Shown: positions 49,035-61,040 of the stretch, one piece after another
How positions within the stretch are numbered: the first letter of the stretch is position 1
How the letters are laid out: every line of letters begins with the position of its first letter
From: JAFAXD01 sp963833605
GTDB lineage: Bacteria > Pseudomonadota > Alphaproteobacteria > Rhizobiales > Xanthobacteraceae
Assembly (NCBI GenBank): GCA_963833605.1
Contig: CAWHYZ010000010.1
Coordinates: forward strand, 461,906 to 525,905
Direction: 5' to 3'
DNA: 64,000 nt
Program-made: the position numbers and the translations under genes
Notes under the pieces: model-generated
The model's database searches: none
What the model saw: the letters and a program-made list of their open reading frames with translations, nothing else
What the model was told of the DNA's origin: nothing

Positions 49035-49500
49035 GGCAAGCTCACGGGCGTGCGGAGGTGGGGCGCGTCCTCGTTGGCGTCCGCTGGCGGGCACCATCGC
49101 CCTGATCGCCCGTCGCATCGACCGCCTGCAGACCGGTGCCGGACACCGGCGTCTTCGTCGGATGGTCCGCACTTGCGCTCGTCGTTCTCGCTGACCTCGC
49201 CGCCCTCGCCGCGGGCGGGTGGCCGGATCCCGATGGCTTGCACCGCGGCTGCAGGCGCTCGAGGTCCGTCCTGGCTTGCCGCCCATGGCTCGCTTCGGAT
49301 CTGCCGCGCACCATCGAGGCGTCGACGCTGCGCCGGCGGGACGTGGCTGCCGAGGGGTCGCGGCCTCGACGGCGGTGGCGCCGTCGGTGTTCCAAGCCGA
49401 CGAGCCGGGGTTCTTCGATCCATCGACCTGCGCACGTTGGCATGCGCGGATGTCGGCGACACCTGGGCCGGCAGGGAGCTCGACGGCTTCTCGCTCGCCG
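49035..49500. other. Unresolved GC-rich stretch
   Basis: About 465 bases with codon-like periodicity but no frame I can follow. A plus-strand piece reading RSIDLRTLACADVGDTWAG near 49430-49520 could be an irregular pentapeptide-repeat end. Alternatively the stretch is the damaged C-terminus of the acyltransferase. I cannot decide. Confidence 0.3.
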
Positions 49501-51345
49501 TTGTCGATCTCACCGGCTGCGGGTGAGCCCCGATCAGGACGAGCCCGCAGCGACGACGAGTGGGCCGAGGAGGTCGTCGGCGATCTGGCGCGACGCAGCT
49601 GACGACCAGTCGGAGCCCGTCGGGGCGGGCCGGCACCACCGGCTGGGCGGCGATCCATGCCCGCAGGTCGACGACATCGGCTTGCCACGGGATGGGCGGG
49701 CGGCGACCGTTCGCAACGCCTCTGCCAGCCGGGCGAAGCGCGCCGGCTGGGGGCATGTCGCCGCCGCCGTCGCTCACGGGGCAGCAGCGGCTCGGGCGGA
49801 ACGATCCGAGCACGCGGGTCACACCGAGGGCGAGGAACCCGGCCGTCTGGGTGTCGTACGCGGCGACGAGGCGGTCGAAGAGACGCGGGTCGGCGGGCGA
49901 CAACCTTCCTCGCCGGTGCTCCAGGTGCGGTCGTCGACGTCGGCGAGCGTGACCATCCCGAGCACCAGGTCCGGGGCACGCGCTGCCTGCTGAGCAGGCA
50001 GCCGGTGCACGCGACCTCTCGCGCAGGGCTTGGCGAAGCGGCCGTGTGGATCGGCGGCGGGCTGCGGTTGCGGGGGAGGCGGCTGCGAGCACGGAGGCGG
50101 CGACGACCGGCGAGGCGTTCGTCGCCGGTGTCCGGCGTGGTCGACGCAGGCGCCGCCTGGTCGGAAGGCATGGACCATCCAGTACGGCGGCTGCCGCCGC
50201 CGGCACGCTCGCCACCACGCAGCCCGACGCTGAGGCACGCTGCCGCGGCGCCGGCCCCGACGAAGCGCAGCGGTGGGCGGGCGGCCCGGATCGGGCGCTC
50301 GAGGAAGCCATACGAGGAGTACGGCGAGCCCGAGCGTCACGGCCACCCGCAGCACGAACAGCGGCGCCGTCGGCAGGTGCGTGCGGTCGGGGCGTCGAGG
50401 AGGACGAAGACGGGCAGGTGGAAGAGGTAGACGCCGTAGCTGATCGCGCCGAGGGCGACGAGCGGTGACCACGCCAGCAGCACAGTCAGCCCGCCCGGCG
50501 GCCTGCAGGACCCGGCGATCACGGCGACCGAGGCGAGGGCGAACACCGGCAGCCATCCCGAGTAGGCCGGCCCCGACGCCGCCGGCCACGACGTCGCCGC
50601 CCACAGGATCACCGCCATGCCCGCCGGGGGCCAGCCATGACAGCGGCGCGGATGGAGATGTCGGCGACCGTGCAGGACGACCGCCAGCAGCGCTCCGGCC
50701 AGGATCTCGGCCGAGCCGGGCGGGGGTCGCCCAGTACGCGGCGTTGGGCGCCCCAGCGTGCGGCGATCAGAGGGGGCCGCGGGGCACCACCGCCCAGAGT
50801 CCCACCGACCAACACCAGCCGGCCTCGCGCCGGCCGGCGCAGGATGACGACGAGCGCCAGCGGCCAAACCCAGTAGAACTGCTCCTCGATCGCCAACGAC
50901 CAGTAGTGGTCGAGCGGCGACGGGGTTGGCGGTCCCGACGAGCTGGCCGTAGGACTGGCCGCCGCCGAGGGCGAACCAGTTGTAGAGCTGGGTCAGCGCA
51001 GGCCCAGAGGTCACGACGCAGGTGCTCGACGCCGTCGAACAGGCCGGCCCAGGCGAAGACGGCGACGCCGAGCAGGCAGGCGGAGGCTGGCCGGGAGCAG
51101 TCGGCGCACCCGCCGCCCGTAGAACACGGCGACGTCGAGGCGGCGCGTGCGGGTCGTGCTCGACGAGGGCGAGCGACGTGATCAAGTACCCGGAGAGGGT
51201 GAAGAACACGGACACCCCGACGTAGCCGCCCGACAGCCAGCCCTGGTGGAAGAGCGAGGACGAGGAGGGGCCCCGCGACGGCGCGCACCCCATCCAGCGC
51301 CGGCTGGTAGGCGAAGGATCCTCGGCGAGGGACCGCCGTCGACAC
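49501..51345 (-). CDS. Acyltransferase-3 (OafA-type) with C-terminal SGNH domain, heavily frameshifted
   Basis: A membrane acyltransferase that acetylates surface glycans. GTG 51345 begins STAVPRRGSFAYQPALDGVR. Pieces in other frames give GYVGVSVFFTLSGYLITSLA, SLAIEEQFYWVWPLALVVIL, FALASVAVIAGSC and SYGVYLFHLPVFVLLDAPTA, all classic for the family's ten-helix core. The C-terminal soluble part (PDLVLGMVTLADVDDRTWS, VVDLRAWIAAQ) is consistent with the SGNH-like domain fused in many actinobacteria. At least eight frame breaks; boundaries approximate. Confidence 0.78.
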
Positions 51346-51419
51346 GGCCCCAGAGGTTACGGGTCGGTGACGACCACCCGACGGATCACCGTCGGAGTCT
51401 TTGTGCGGGGGGACCCGCG

Positions 51420-51457
51420 CGAAACACTCGGATGCTGCGGAGCGGCTGCGATCCGAG
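51420..51457 (+). repeat. CACTCGGATG hairpin repeat, copy 2 (diverged)
   Basis: CGAAACACTCGGATG at 51420-51434 matches the unit of copies 1 and 3 exactly. Here the partner arm is downstream: CTCGGAT (51427-51433) pairs with ATCCGAG (51451-51457) across an 17-base loop containing GCTGCGGAGCGGCTGC. It lies between the 3' end of the cyclase-ATPase gene and the start of the acyltransferase gene, both on the minus strand. Confidence 0.65.
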
Positions 51458-51467
51458 CCCGAGCAGT

Positions 51468-54400
51468 TCAGCCGACGACGACGCTGTCGACGACCCGCCG
51501 CCAGCCGGGGGCGAGCGGGGGCTGGCGTCGGCCGCTGGCGGCGGGCGGGGGGCGCCGTTGGCAGCAGCTGGACCATGGCGACGAACACCACGTCGCCGAC
51601 GCTGGACGCCAGCGGTGCCGAGCAGGTCGAGCCACCGCCGCCCGGCTGTCGTCGTCGTTGGCCCGGCCGGCGGCGAGCACGCCGGGCGAGTCGGCCGAGG
51701 GCGAGGTCGAAGTAGCTCGCCCCGCGTGGCCTCGACGGCGTCGGCGTCGGGCCGAGCCGCGCCGTCGACCTCGCCCGCCACCGCCCGTACGAGGGCGCGG
51801 GCGCCCTGGCCGAACGGGAAGTCGGCGACCACGATCCGCTCGATCGTGGCGACGGCCTCGTCGACCTGTCCGACCTGGCACTGGGCCAGCGCCATCAGCA
51901 CGAACGCTTCGTCGACGGTCGTGCCGGTCTCCTCGTTGCCGCTCGATCACCTGCTCGGCGAGCGTCAGCGCCTGCTCTCCCATCCCCGAGGTGCATCGCC
52001 ACGCCCGCACGCCCTCGAGGCCAACCCGGCTCGCCAAACTGCTTGCCGAGGGCGACCGACTTCGCCTTTTCGACCCCGCGCTTGGCGTCGGCCTTCTTGC
52101 CGAGGCCGGCAGGGAAGCGGTTCAGCGGTGCCGAGCGACTGCATGATCCCGTATCGGTCGTTCGTCTCACGGAACCCCGACAGCGCCCAGCTCGGCGAGC
52201 TTGCTCGGCCTCGGCCAGGCGACCCGTCCACAGCCGCAGGTTGGAAAGCAACGTCTGCATCATCAGCGACGCCCACGTGTCGGCCCACTTGCGGGCGTCG
52301 GTCTCGACGCGCCCGGGCCAGCGCCTCGGCCTCGTCGAAGCGGCGCTGGAAGTACAGGACGTCAGGCCATCAAACCGTCGGCCCAGCATCGACGCCGTTG
52401 GCTGTCGCCGAGGCTCGTCGAACTTCGCCTTGGCCTCGGCCAGCTGGACCTCGGCGTCGGCGAAGTCGCGGCCTGGAAGGCGACCCAAGCGAGGTTCTGG
52501 TGGGTCCAGGCGTGGCCCCGCTCGTCGTCGATGCGGTGGTAGATGTCCATCGCCTCGCCGAGGCAGGCCGGCGGGCGTCGTCGAGTGAGCCGCCGAACAC
52601 CTCGGCGAAGCCACGCGCCCGCAGCACGTTGGGCGAGCCGGCGCTCCATCGCCGCGGCGCGGAACAGATCGACTGCTGGCGTCCAACTCACGCCGGGCGG
52701 TCGGCAGGTCCCCTGCATCTGGGCAACCGAGCCGAGCCGGCGGAGGGCCTCGGCCCTCGTCGACCCGGTCACCCGCGGCGAGGGCGGCGGCCAGCACGTC
52801 GGTCGGCGTCGGCCGACGCCTGGGCGAAGTGGCGCCGCTCGAGCTCCGCCTCGGAGCGGACCAGCAGCAGCGCTGCGCTCCATCGCCCGGTCGGTGGGGT
52901 GGAGGTCGAGGGCCACGGGAGCGGCGCGGGCGGCGGTCTCGGTGGCGGCCCGGTCTCGACGGCGGCGGTGGCCGCCTCCAGCAGCGCCCGCACGGCGTGG
53001 GCGGTGATGTTCGGGCGGATGCCGTCGACGGTGCCCAGCTCGGCGAGCAGCTCTGCGGCCGTGGGCGGCGTGGTGGGCGACGTCATCGATCGGACCGCGG
53101 CCACGGTCGGCCATCACCGCGGCGACGCCGGCGTGGCGCTGGGCACGCACCCGCTTGGTGAGCGTCTGGTAGACGACCTCGCGCACGACCACGCTGCGGA
53201 AGCGCCACCACTTGCCCTCGACGTCGAGCAGGCCGTCGGCGGCGAGTTCGTCGAGATCACGCTGGTGGAAGTCCTGGCCCATCGCCTGGGCGAAGCGCAC
53301 ACAGCGCCCCGACCGAGATCGGCGGTGCCGAGCACGGCGGCGTTGTCGATGAGGCGCCCGTTGCTGACGCCGGCAGCTGGTCGATGCGGGCGGCGATCAG
53401 CGCCCGCAGCGAGCCCGGCAGCTCGTTGTCGGCAGGTGGCGGGCGGGAGGCTGGCCAGCTCGACGAGGAACAGCGGGTTGCCACCACCACGCTCGACGAT
53501 GGTGGCCACGCTGCGGTCGGTGGATCTCGGCGGCCAGCAACTGGCTCCAGAGATCGAACAGACGAGCGCCGTCGAGTCCTCGATGCCGAGCGGCCCGAGC
53601 GGCACCTGCAGCACGAGCGGGCGCTCGACCGGGGGTGGCCACACCTGGCCGCCACGTCGGGGCGCTGGGCCGTGACGAGCAGCAGCGGAAGGTCCGACAG
53701 CGAGCGGACGATGACCCCGAGGGTGGTCGCGCAGGGCCTGGTCGGCCCAGTGCAGGTTGTCGACGGAACATCACCGTCATCCGGGTCTGGGCGTGCCGGC
53801 GCACCATCTCGGTGAGCGTGGATCAGCACCATGTCCCTGGCCCCGGCGGCATCGAGCCGATCGAGCGGGGAGTCGGGTGGCCGAGCAGGAAGCGGATGAC
53901 CTCGAGGGGTAGCGCCGCAGCTCGGGTTCGCCCGGTGGCCAGCCCCCACAGCTCCGTGGGCCCTCGTCGCCACGGCGGTGGTCGACCTCGCCGGGCGTGG
54001 CGTCGGCGTCGACGTCCGAAGAGCACGGCGATGCTCGTGACGACCGGCGCCCAGACGTTGGCCGTCGCCGTCCGGCGCGCACGCCGTGCGCAGCACGATC
54101 GCCTCGCCCTCCATAGTGGCTCGATGATCTCATCGGCCAAGCGTGACTTGCCGGCGCCGGCCTCGCCGATGATCGACACGACGCCGCTGTGGCCGTTGCG
54201 CAGCGAGTTGCACGGCGGCCTCCAGGAGCGCTCGCTCGTGCTTGTGCGCCCGACGAACGCGCTTGTCGCACCGCACCGGTCGCATGCCCGCCTGATCGGC
54301 GCTGGTGACCAGCCACGACTGCTCGTCCCGGCTCGCGGGCCACGGATGCGGGTGATGCCGAACGGCTCACGGTGGATCGACGGCGGGCACAGGGCGATGC

Positions 54401-54908
54401 GTCGCCGGACCGACCAGCACCCGCCCGGCGGGGCCAGCGCTGCAGCCGCGGGCGGTGTTGACGACGTCGCCCATCGCGGTGTAGTCGGCCCCGGCGAGCG
54501 TGCCGACCAGCACCTCGCCGGTGTTGATGCCGATGCGCATCCGCACCGGACGGCCTGCCGGCTCCGCGACGTCAGCGGTCGAGCGTCGCCTGCATCCGCA
54601 GCGCCGGCCCGGACCGCCCGCTCGGCGTCGTCCTCGTGGGCGACCGGCGCACCGAACAGGGCCACGATCGCGTCACCGAGCATCTTGTCGACCCGCCCGC
54701 CGAAGGCGCTCGATGTCGGCGACGAGGCGCTCGAAGCAGGATCGACCAGGCGCTTGACCTGCTCCGGATCGCGATGCTCGGCGAACGTGGTGAAGCCGAC
54801 GAGATCGGCGAACAGCACGCGTGGTGATGCGCCGCTCCTCGAGCGCGACGGTGTTTTGAAGAACCACGGTGCCGCACGACGGGCAGAAGCGAGCCCCCGC
54901 TGGCACCG
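51468..54908 (-). CDS. Zinc-ribbon / class III cyclase / AAA ATPase / TPR regulatory protein, heavily frameshifted
   Basis: A very large signalling protein of about 1150 residues, pieced from more than ten frames. N-terminus: zinc-ribbon-like PAGARFCPSCGTVVLQNTVA. Cyclase domain: VLFADLVGFTTFAEHRDPEQ, RVDKMLGDAIVALFGAPVAH. ATPase: VVSIIGEAGAGKSRLADEII (Walker A GEAGAGKS). Middle: winged-helix-like segments (FLVELASLPP, FHQRDLDELAADGLLDVEGK). C-terminus: Ala/Leu-rich helical repeats. This architecture is common in actinobacteria as putative signal integrators; output and signal are unknown. Whether cyclic AMP is made cannot be judged from damaged sequence. Confidence 0.8.
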
Positions 54909-55043
54909 GATGGCTGCACGGTCACACACACAACCATCACCATTCCAGACAATCTACGGGTGGGGTGTTGCTAGCAGTCGCCTCGGCGGTTGGTCGATCA
55001 ATCGGCGGGTGGACGACCATCATCCTGGGGGCGGACGACACCC

Positions 55044-56300
55044 GTGAGCAGCATCGATAGCGTGGCCGCGATGACAAGTGGCGCCGAGCTGGCCCGCCGG
55101 CCGGTGTGCTGGATCCGCGAGCACCCGCTCGCCGCCGACTCGATCCTCGCCGCGCTGCTGACGACGCTGGCGCTGGCGCTGCACTTCAGCACCTCGGAGA
55201 TCGACGACCAGCCGGCGCACACCCCGACGTGGTGGACGGTGGCGCTGATCCTGCTGGCGACGCTCCCGGTGATGTTCCGCCGCCGCAGCCCGGTGTGGAC
55301 GCTGGCGGTCGTCCTCACCGGGCAGCTGGCTGTGCGAGGGCTGGCACGTGTTCGGCGCAACGTGGCTCGCCGTGCTCTCCGTCGCGGTGTACTCCGTCGG
55401 CGCCCACACCGAGGGCCGGCGCCGCGTGCGGGCGGTCGTGGCAGGGTCCGTACGCGGTGCTCACGGCGGGCACGATCGCTGTCGCCACCGGTGACATGAC
55501 GCTCATCGACGGCATCTCTGCGATCGGGCTCCTGACCGGTGCGTTCGTGCTCGGCGACAACCTTCGCCGGCGGCGCCAGCACCTCGAGTCGCTGGCCGAC
55601 CGGGCCGAGCGGGCGGAGGGGGAGCGGGACCTGCTGGCCAGGGAACGGGTCGCCGACGAGCGCAACCGCATCGCCCACGAGCTGCACGACATCGTCGCCC
55701 ACTCGGTCAGCGTGATCGTCGTCCAGGCCGCGGCCGCCCGGCGCACGCTCGCTGCCCGGCCGGACGAGGCAGCGGCGATGCTGGCCAACATCGAGCACAC
55801 CGGCCGCCAGACGATGGATGAGCTGCGCCAGGTGCTCGGCGTGCTAGGCGAGACCGACGACGAACCGTCCTCGGTACCGCTTCCGACGCTGGCCGACCTG
55901 CCGACGCTGGTCGACAACGTCGGTGGTGCCACCCGGTGCGGCTCGCCGTCAGCGGCTCGCCGGAGCGGGTACCGGCGGGGATCGCGGTGTCCGTGTACCG
56001 CATCGTCCAGGAGGCGCTGACCAACTGCAACCGCCACGCCGGGCCCGGGGCGACGGTCGAGGTCGGCGTGGACTGCGGCGCGGCGGCCGTTGAGGTGGTC
56101 GTCACCGACGACGGGCGCCGGCGCGTCGACCGGTCGGGACGGCGGCTACGGCCTGGTAGGCATGCACGAGCGGGCCGCCGCGGCCGGCGGATCGTTCAGC
56201 GCCGGGCCCCGGCGTGGCGGCGGGTGGCGGGTGAGTGCGACGATCCCGTTCCACCCCGCAAGCGGCCACCAGCGACGCGACCAGCACACTGGTGTCGTGA
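55044..56300 (+). CDS. Sensor histidine kinase (HisKA_3, DesK/NarL-partner type), frameshifted
   Basis: A membrane sensor kinase. Four or more helices in the first 150 residues (LAADSILAALLTTLALALHF, WWTVALILLATLPVMF) lead to a coiled coil and the phospho-acceptor block RIAHELHDIVAHSVSVIVVQ, with H in HELHDIVAHS. The ATP-binding domain appears as VYRIVQEALTNCNRHAGPGA, VVVTDDG and GLVGMHERAAAAGG. Frames change near 55340, 55940 and 56130. Start GTG 55044 or ATG 55071. A TGA at 56298-56300 in one frame overlaps the regulator's GTG. Confidence 0.82.
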
Positions 56301-57005
56301 TCCGTCTGGTGCTCGTCGACGATCAGGCGATGGTGCGCCAGGGACTGCGGATGATCCTCGAGTCCGGGCCCGGTCTCACGGTGGTCGGCGAGGCGGCCGA
56401 CGGCTCGGAGGGGGTGGAGGTCGCGGCCGGGCCCGGCCCGACGTCGTGCTGATGGACGTGCGGATGCCGCGGCTGGACGGGATGAGGCGGCCGCCGGCCG
56501 CGAGCCTGCCGACGGCGAGCTGCCGTACGTGCTCATGCTGACGACGTTCGACCTCGAGGACTACGTCTACGCCGCGCTGCGCGCCGGGGCCAGCGGGTTC
56601 ATGCTCAAGGACGGCCGGCGGAGCAGCTGGTCGCCGCCGTCGAGGGTCGTCGCCCGCGGCGACGCGCTGCTCGCTCCGCAGGTGACGCGCCGCTTGATCG
56701 AGGAGGTCGCCCGGCACCGGGCGCCCGAGCCGCGGCGCGGTGGCCGGGCTGGCCCGGCTCACCGAGCGCGAGCGGGATGTGCTGCGGCTGATGGCGCGGG
56801 GATGTCCAACGGCGAGATCGCCGGCGCGCTCTACCTCGGTGAGGCGACCGTGAAGACCCACGTCGGGCGGGTGCTCGGCAAGCTCGAGGTCCGCGACCGG
56901 GTCCAAGCGGTGGTTGCGGCCTACGAGTCGGGGCTGGTCGAGCCCGGCGGTAGCCGCCAGCTGGGCGGGCTCCGTGCCGCGCGGCGATCTCGGCGGGCTC
57001 CGTGA
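56297..57005 (+). CDS. NarL/FixJ-family response regulator, frameshifted
   Basis: The partner of the upstream kinase. The receiver domain starts IRLVLVDDQAMVRQGLRMIL (acidic DD pocket), the phosphorylation site is VVLMDVRMPRLDG in a second frame, and switch residues follow in MLTTFDLEDYVYAALRAGAS and GFMLKD. The LuxR-type helix-turn-helix reads MSNGEIAGALYLGEATVKTH and VGRVLGKLEVRDRVQAVV. Its end is uncertain and probably before 56960. The ABC transporter immediately downstream is the likely target. Confidence 0.82.
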
Positions 57006-57177
57006 CAGCAGTTGGCAACAGTCTGCACGGTGGCCGCCCAGATCAGGAATTGGCACGCCGCCCGCCCAGATCGTCGCAGCGCCTCGGGTCGCCGGGGGTG
57101 CCAGCCCTCCTCCGGGTGGACCCGGATCATCCCAAAGGGTGACGGAACTGCGACACCCGCGGATTACAACGGAGGTC

Positions 57178-57930
57178 ATGAGCCAGCCCGCCTCCGTCGT
57201 TTCCGCGCCGCCCACCCCCGGGCCGCCGCCGGCGCCGTCGACGCCGCCAAGTTCTACGGCGTCGGCGATGCCAGGTCCGGGCGCTCGACGGGGTCACGGT
57301 CGCCTTCGAGACCGGCAAGTTCACCGCCATCATGGGCCCGTCCGGGTCGGGCAAGTCGACGCTGCTGCACTGCCTCGCCGGTCTCGACACGCTGACCAGG
57401 GCGCCGTCTACATCGGCGACACGTACCTCGCCTCGCTCAACGACAAGGAGCTCACCGAACTGCGCCGCACCAAGGTCGGGTTCGTCTTCCAGGCCTACAA
57501 CCTGATCCCCACGCTGAACGCGCCGCGAGAACATCAAGCTGCCGATGATGCTCGGCGGCGACGACGGCGACCAGGAGTGGATCGATGAGGTCGTCACGAC
57601 GGTGGGCCTGGCCGACCGCCTGAAACACCGGCCGAGCGAGCTCTCGGGCGGCCAGCAGCAACGCGTCGCCGTCGCCCGCGCCCTCGCCACGCAAGCCGGA
57701 CGATCATCTTCGCCGACGAGCCGACCGGCAACCTCGACTCGACACCGGCGCCGAGATCTCGACGTTCATGCGCAGCGCCGTCGACGAGTTCGGCAGACGA
57801 TCGTGATGGTCACCCACGACCCGACCGCCGCCTCCTACGCCGACCGTGTCGTGTTCCTCGGCGACGGCAAGATCGTGCGACGAGATGCAGATCCCACCGC
57901 GGGCGCGTGCTCGACCGGATGAAGCGTACG
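57178..57930 (+). CDS. ABC transporter ATP-binding protein (MacB/LolD type), frameshifted
   Basis: The ATPase of a lipoprotein/antimicrobial-type exporter. ATG 57178 lies behind GGAGG. Walker A AIMGPSGSGKSTLLHCLAGL, Q-loop FVFQAYNLIPTLN, signature ELSGGQQQRVAVARALAT, Walker B FADEPTGNLDS and the H-loop VMVTHDPTAASYADRVVFLG are all visible over about four frames. The family hallmark YIGDTYLASLNDKELTELRR is present. The C-terminal end near 57920 is unclear. It pairs with the FtsX-like permease downstream. Confidence 0.88.
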
Positions 57931-58034
57931 GGACCAATGAGCGAGCGAATCTTCGAGCGAGCAAATCAGCGTGAGGTCTTTCGCTCGTCGGCGCACCCCG
58001 AGTTCAGCGTGACGTCGACCATCTCGGCTAGACA

Positions 58035-60589
58035 ATGGTCCACCGGGATACAGCACCGCCCTGTCGCGCGGCGAGCATCCGCGCCCGGCTCGGCCGGACG
58101 ATCGCGATCGCGATCGCGATCCTCGTCAGCGTCTCGTTCGTCGTCGGCTCGTTCGTCCTCGCCGACAGCCTCAAGCGCAACGTTCGACAGCCTGTTCACC
58201 GAACTCAGCCAGAACGTCGACTTCGAGGTCCGCGTCCGTGCCTGGCGGTCGAGGACACCGACGACGCCGCAGCGCGACCCGATGCCGGCCTCGCTCGACC
58301 AGGTCGGGGCGGTCGACGGCGTCGCCAGCTGGCCGAGCCCACGCTGAGCGCTACGCCCAACTGCTCGACGACGACGGCGACGCGGTCACACCGCGGCGCT
58401 CCGTCGCTCGGCGTGTCGTGGATCGCAGGAGCCGACTCGCCGGCGTCACGTTCAAGGAGGGAGCCGCCGGTCCGGCGCCGACCAGGTCGCGATCGACAAG
58501 GCGACGGCCGATCGTGACGACTTCAAGGTCGGCGACAAGGTCAGGTCGCTACCGACACCGGCACCGGCGACGTTCCACGATCAGCGGCCGGTCGGGCTCG
58601 GCGACACCGACGGTTTCGGCGGCGCCACGTCGTCGGCCTGGGACCCGCAGCACGGCGCAGACCATCTTCGGCGCGCGGCGACAAAGTCGACGCGATCGAC
58701 ATCGGGCTCGCGAGGGCGCCGACACCGAGACCGTGAGGCCGACGATCGAGGACGGTGATCCCGACGGCACCGAGGTCGTCACCAGCGACCAGGTCAGCAA
58801 GGAGAACGCGGAGGGGGTCGAACGACTTCATCAACGCCTTCGGCAGCGGGCTGCTGATCTTCGCCTTCATCACCGCCTTCGTCAGCGCCTTCATCATCAA
58901 CAACGTGTTCCAGATCACGATCGGTCAGCGCCTGCGGGAGCTGGCGTTGATGCGCGGCGATCGGCGCGCGGGCAGACAGGTCCGACGGCTGATCACCGTC
59001 GAGTCGTTGATCATGTCGCTCACGCCACGATCCTCGGCATCGCCGGCGGCGTCGGCGTCGCCAAGCTGCTCATCGCGATCTTCAACTCCGGCCGGCGCCG
59101 GATTCCCGTGCCTCGTCGACGGTCCTGCGACCGCGCACGGTCGATCGTGGCGCCGTCGTCGGCGTCGGCGTCACGATGGCGTCGGTCGTCATCCCGGCCC
59201 GCCGGGCGGCGCGGATTCCTCCGGTCGCGGCGATGCGCCGGAACTCGGGTTCGACGCGCTGAGGCCAAGCGCCTCGTCGCGGCGGCGTCGTCACGATCGT
59301 CGGCGCCGTGTTGTACATGGTCGGGCTGTTCGTGAGCCCGGCGGGACCATGGGTTGATCGCCTTGCTCGCCGGTGGCGGTGATCCTGTTGTTCCTCGGGG
59401 TGTCCAGCCTCTCGTCCACCGTGGCCGCGACCGGTGACGAAGATGATCGGGTGGCCGGTCGCCAAGCTGTTCAGGACGCCGGGCGTCCTCGCCCGGGAGA
59501 ACGCGGTCCGGTCGCCGCGGCGCACGTCGTCGAGCGCGGCGGCGTTGATGATCGGCGTGGCGCTGGTCAGCGCCGCGGCGGTGTTCGCCTCCTCGCTGCG
59601 CGCCACGTTCGTCGACATCCTCGAGCGGGCGTCAAGGCCGACTACATCGTCACCGACGAGGCTTCCAGGGCCTCCCGCCGGCCGTCGCCGAGACGTTGGC
59701 GGAGTTGCCGGAACTGTCGGCGGTCACGCCCATGCGGCCGGACCGGCGAGGTCGACGGTGAGCAGAAGGCGTTCGGGCCGATCGATCCGGTGGCCTTCGA
59801 GCAGCTGGTCGATATCGACGTCACATCGGGAAGGACGGGACGATCGCTGACGCAGCAGGGAGGTCCTCGTCCACAAGGACCCGGCGAAGGACCTCGACCT
59901 CGAAGGTCGGGACTCGGTCTGCCGGTCACGTTCCAGAACGGCAAGAGACCGACCTCCCGGTGGCCGGGATCTACGGCGAGCTCGACGTCGGCAACTGGCT
60001 GATCAGCTCGACACCTCGGGTCCGGTGACCGACGCGACCGCCCGCGACTTCTTCGTCATCGCCAAGCTCGCCGAGGGGGTGACCCCCGCCCAGGGGCGAC
60101 GCCGCCGTCAACGCGGCGATGGAACCGTTCCCGCAGGCCAACGTGCAGACGAACGCCGAGTTCCGGGCGTCGCAGGAGGCCCAGATCAACCAGCTGCTCA
60201 TCGTCATCGCGATGCTCCTGGCGTTCGCGATCATCATCGCCATCTGGGCATCTCGATCACCCTCGCGCTCGGCGTCTTCGAACGGACGCGGGAGATCGGG
60301 CTGCTGCGGGCGGTCGGCATGAACCGGCGCCAGACGCGCCGCTCGGTCCGCTGGGAGGCGATCATCGTGTCGACGTTCGGGGCGATGGTCGGGGTGGTGC
60401 TCGGGACGTTCCTCGGCGTCGTCCTGTCGCTCGCCGTGCCGGATTCGGTGATCACGATCAGATCGCCTTCAACCCGGCCATCATCGTGGCGTCCTGGTCG
60501 GCGCCGTCATCGCCGGTTTCGTGGCGGCCATCTACCCGTCGTGCAAGGCTCGCCAACATGAAGTCCTCGAAGCCATCGCCACCGAATGA
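58035..60589 (+). CDS. FtsX/MacB-like ABC permease, heavily frameshifted
   Basis: A permease of about 850 residues with two FtsX units. Pieces: SIRARLGRTIAIAIAILVSV and FVVGSFVLADSLKR (first helix), a large extracellular domain, GLLIFAFITAFVSAFIINNV, LRELALMR, RRLITVESLIMS, and GVGVTMASVVIPARRAARIP. The second unit has LARENAVRSPRRTSSSAAAL, then LLIVIAMLLAFAIIIAI, FERTREIGLLRAVGMNRRQT and FGAMVGVVLGTFLGVVLSLA. It ends NMK-LEAIATE at TGA 60587-60589. More than ten frame breaks. Together with the ATPase and kinase-regulator pair it resembles a peptide-sensing efflux module. Confidence 0.85.
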
Positions 60590-60620
60590 GGCATTTTCGC
60601 GCGATCCCGGCGGAGAGGGT

Positions 60621-61035
60621 CAGTGGCCGGATTCTCCGGGTGCGCCATTGCCCACGAAGTTCGGGATCGGGCGAGGGCACAAGGTTCGCCCTGAAGTCGC
60701 CCCAGCTGGGGCTTCAGGTGAGCCTCGGCCCATTCCCCCTCGAGCGCCACGCAGCTGACGCGGGTACGCGCAGGCGACTCGACGTCGTGCTCGCGTTCTA
60801 CACGTCGCCCGCTCCGCTCGTCGGCGGCAGTGGCCCGCGCTCACCAGGGCCACCACACCCGACGGCGCGCGTCTGCGTAGCGTCGCCGAAGGCGGCTCGA
60901 GCGGGTCGCCGACCGACCTCACCGAGGACACGCTGCCGCGAGGAGTCCTGCCGAGCGGCTGGGTCGACACCAAGGTCTGCGCGATCGACGAGACCTGGTC
61001 CGGGCTGCGCTTCAACCTCCGCCGCGAGGCGCTGA
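60621..61035 (+). CDS. DUF3052 family protein, frameshifted
   Basis: About 135 residues. GTG 60621 begins a VAGFSG-like sequence; then LPTKFGIGRGHKVR and, in a second frame, RRLDVVLAFYTS. The C-terminal residues (WVDTKVCAIDETWSGLRFNL) are read in a third. These match the actinobacterial DUF3052 family of small soluble proteins of unknown function. The end is just before copy 3 of the hairpin repeat, convergent with the glycosylase gene. Confidence 0.7.
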
Positions 61036-61040
61036 CCCCG

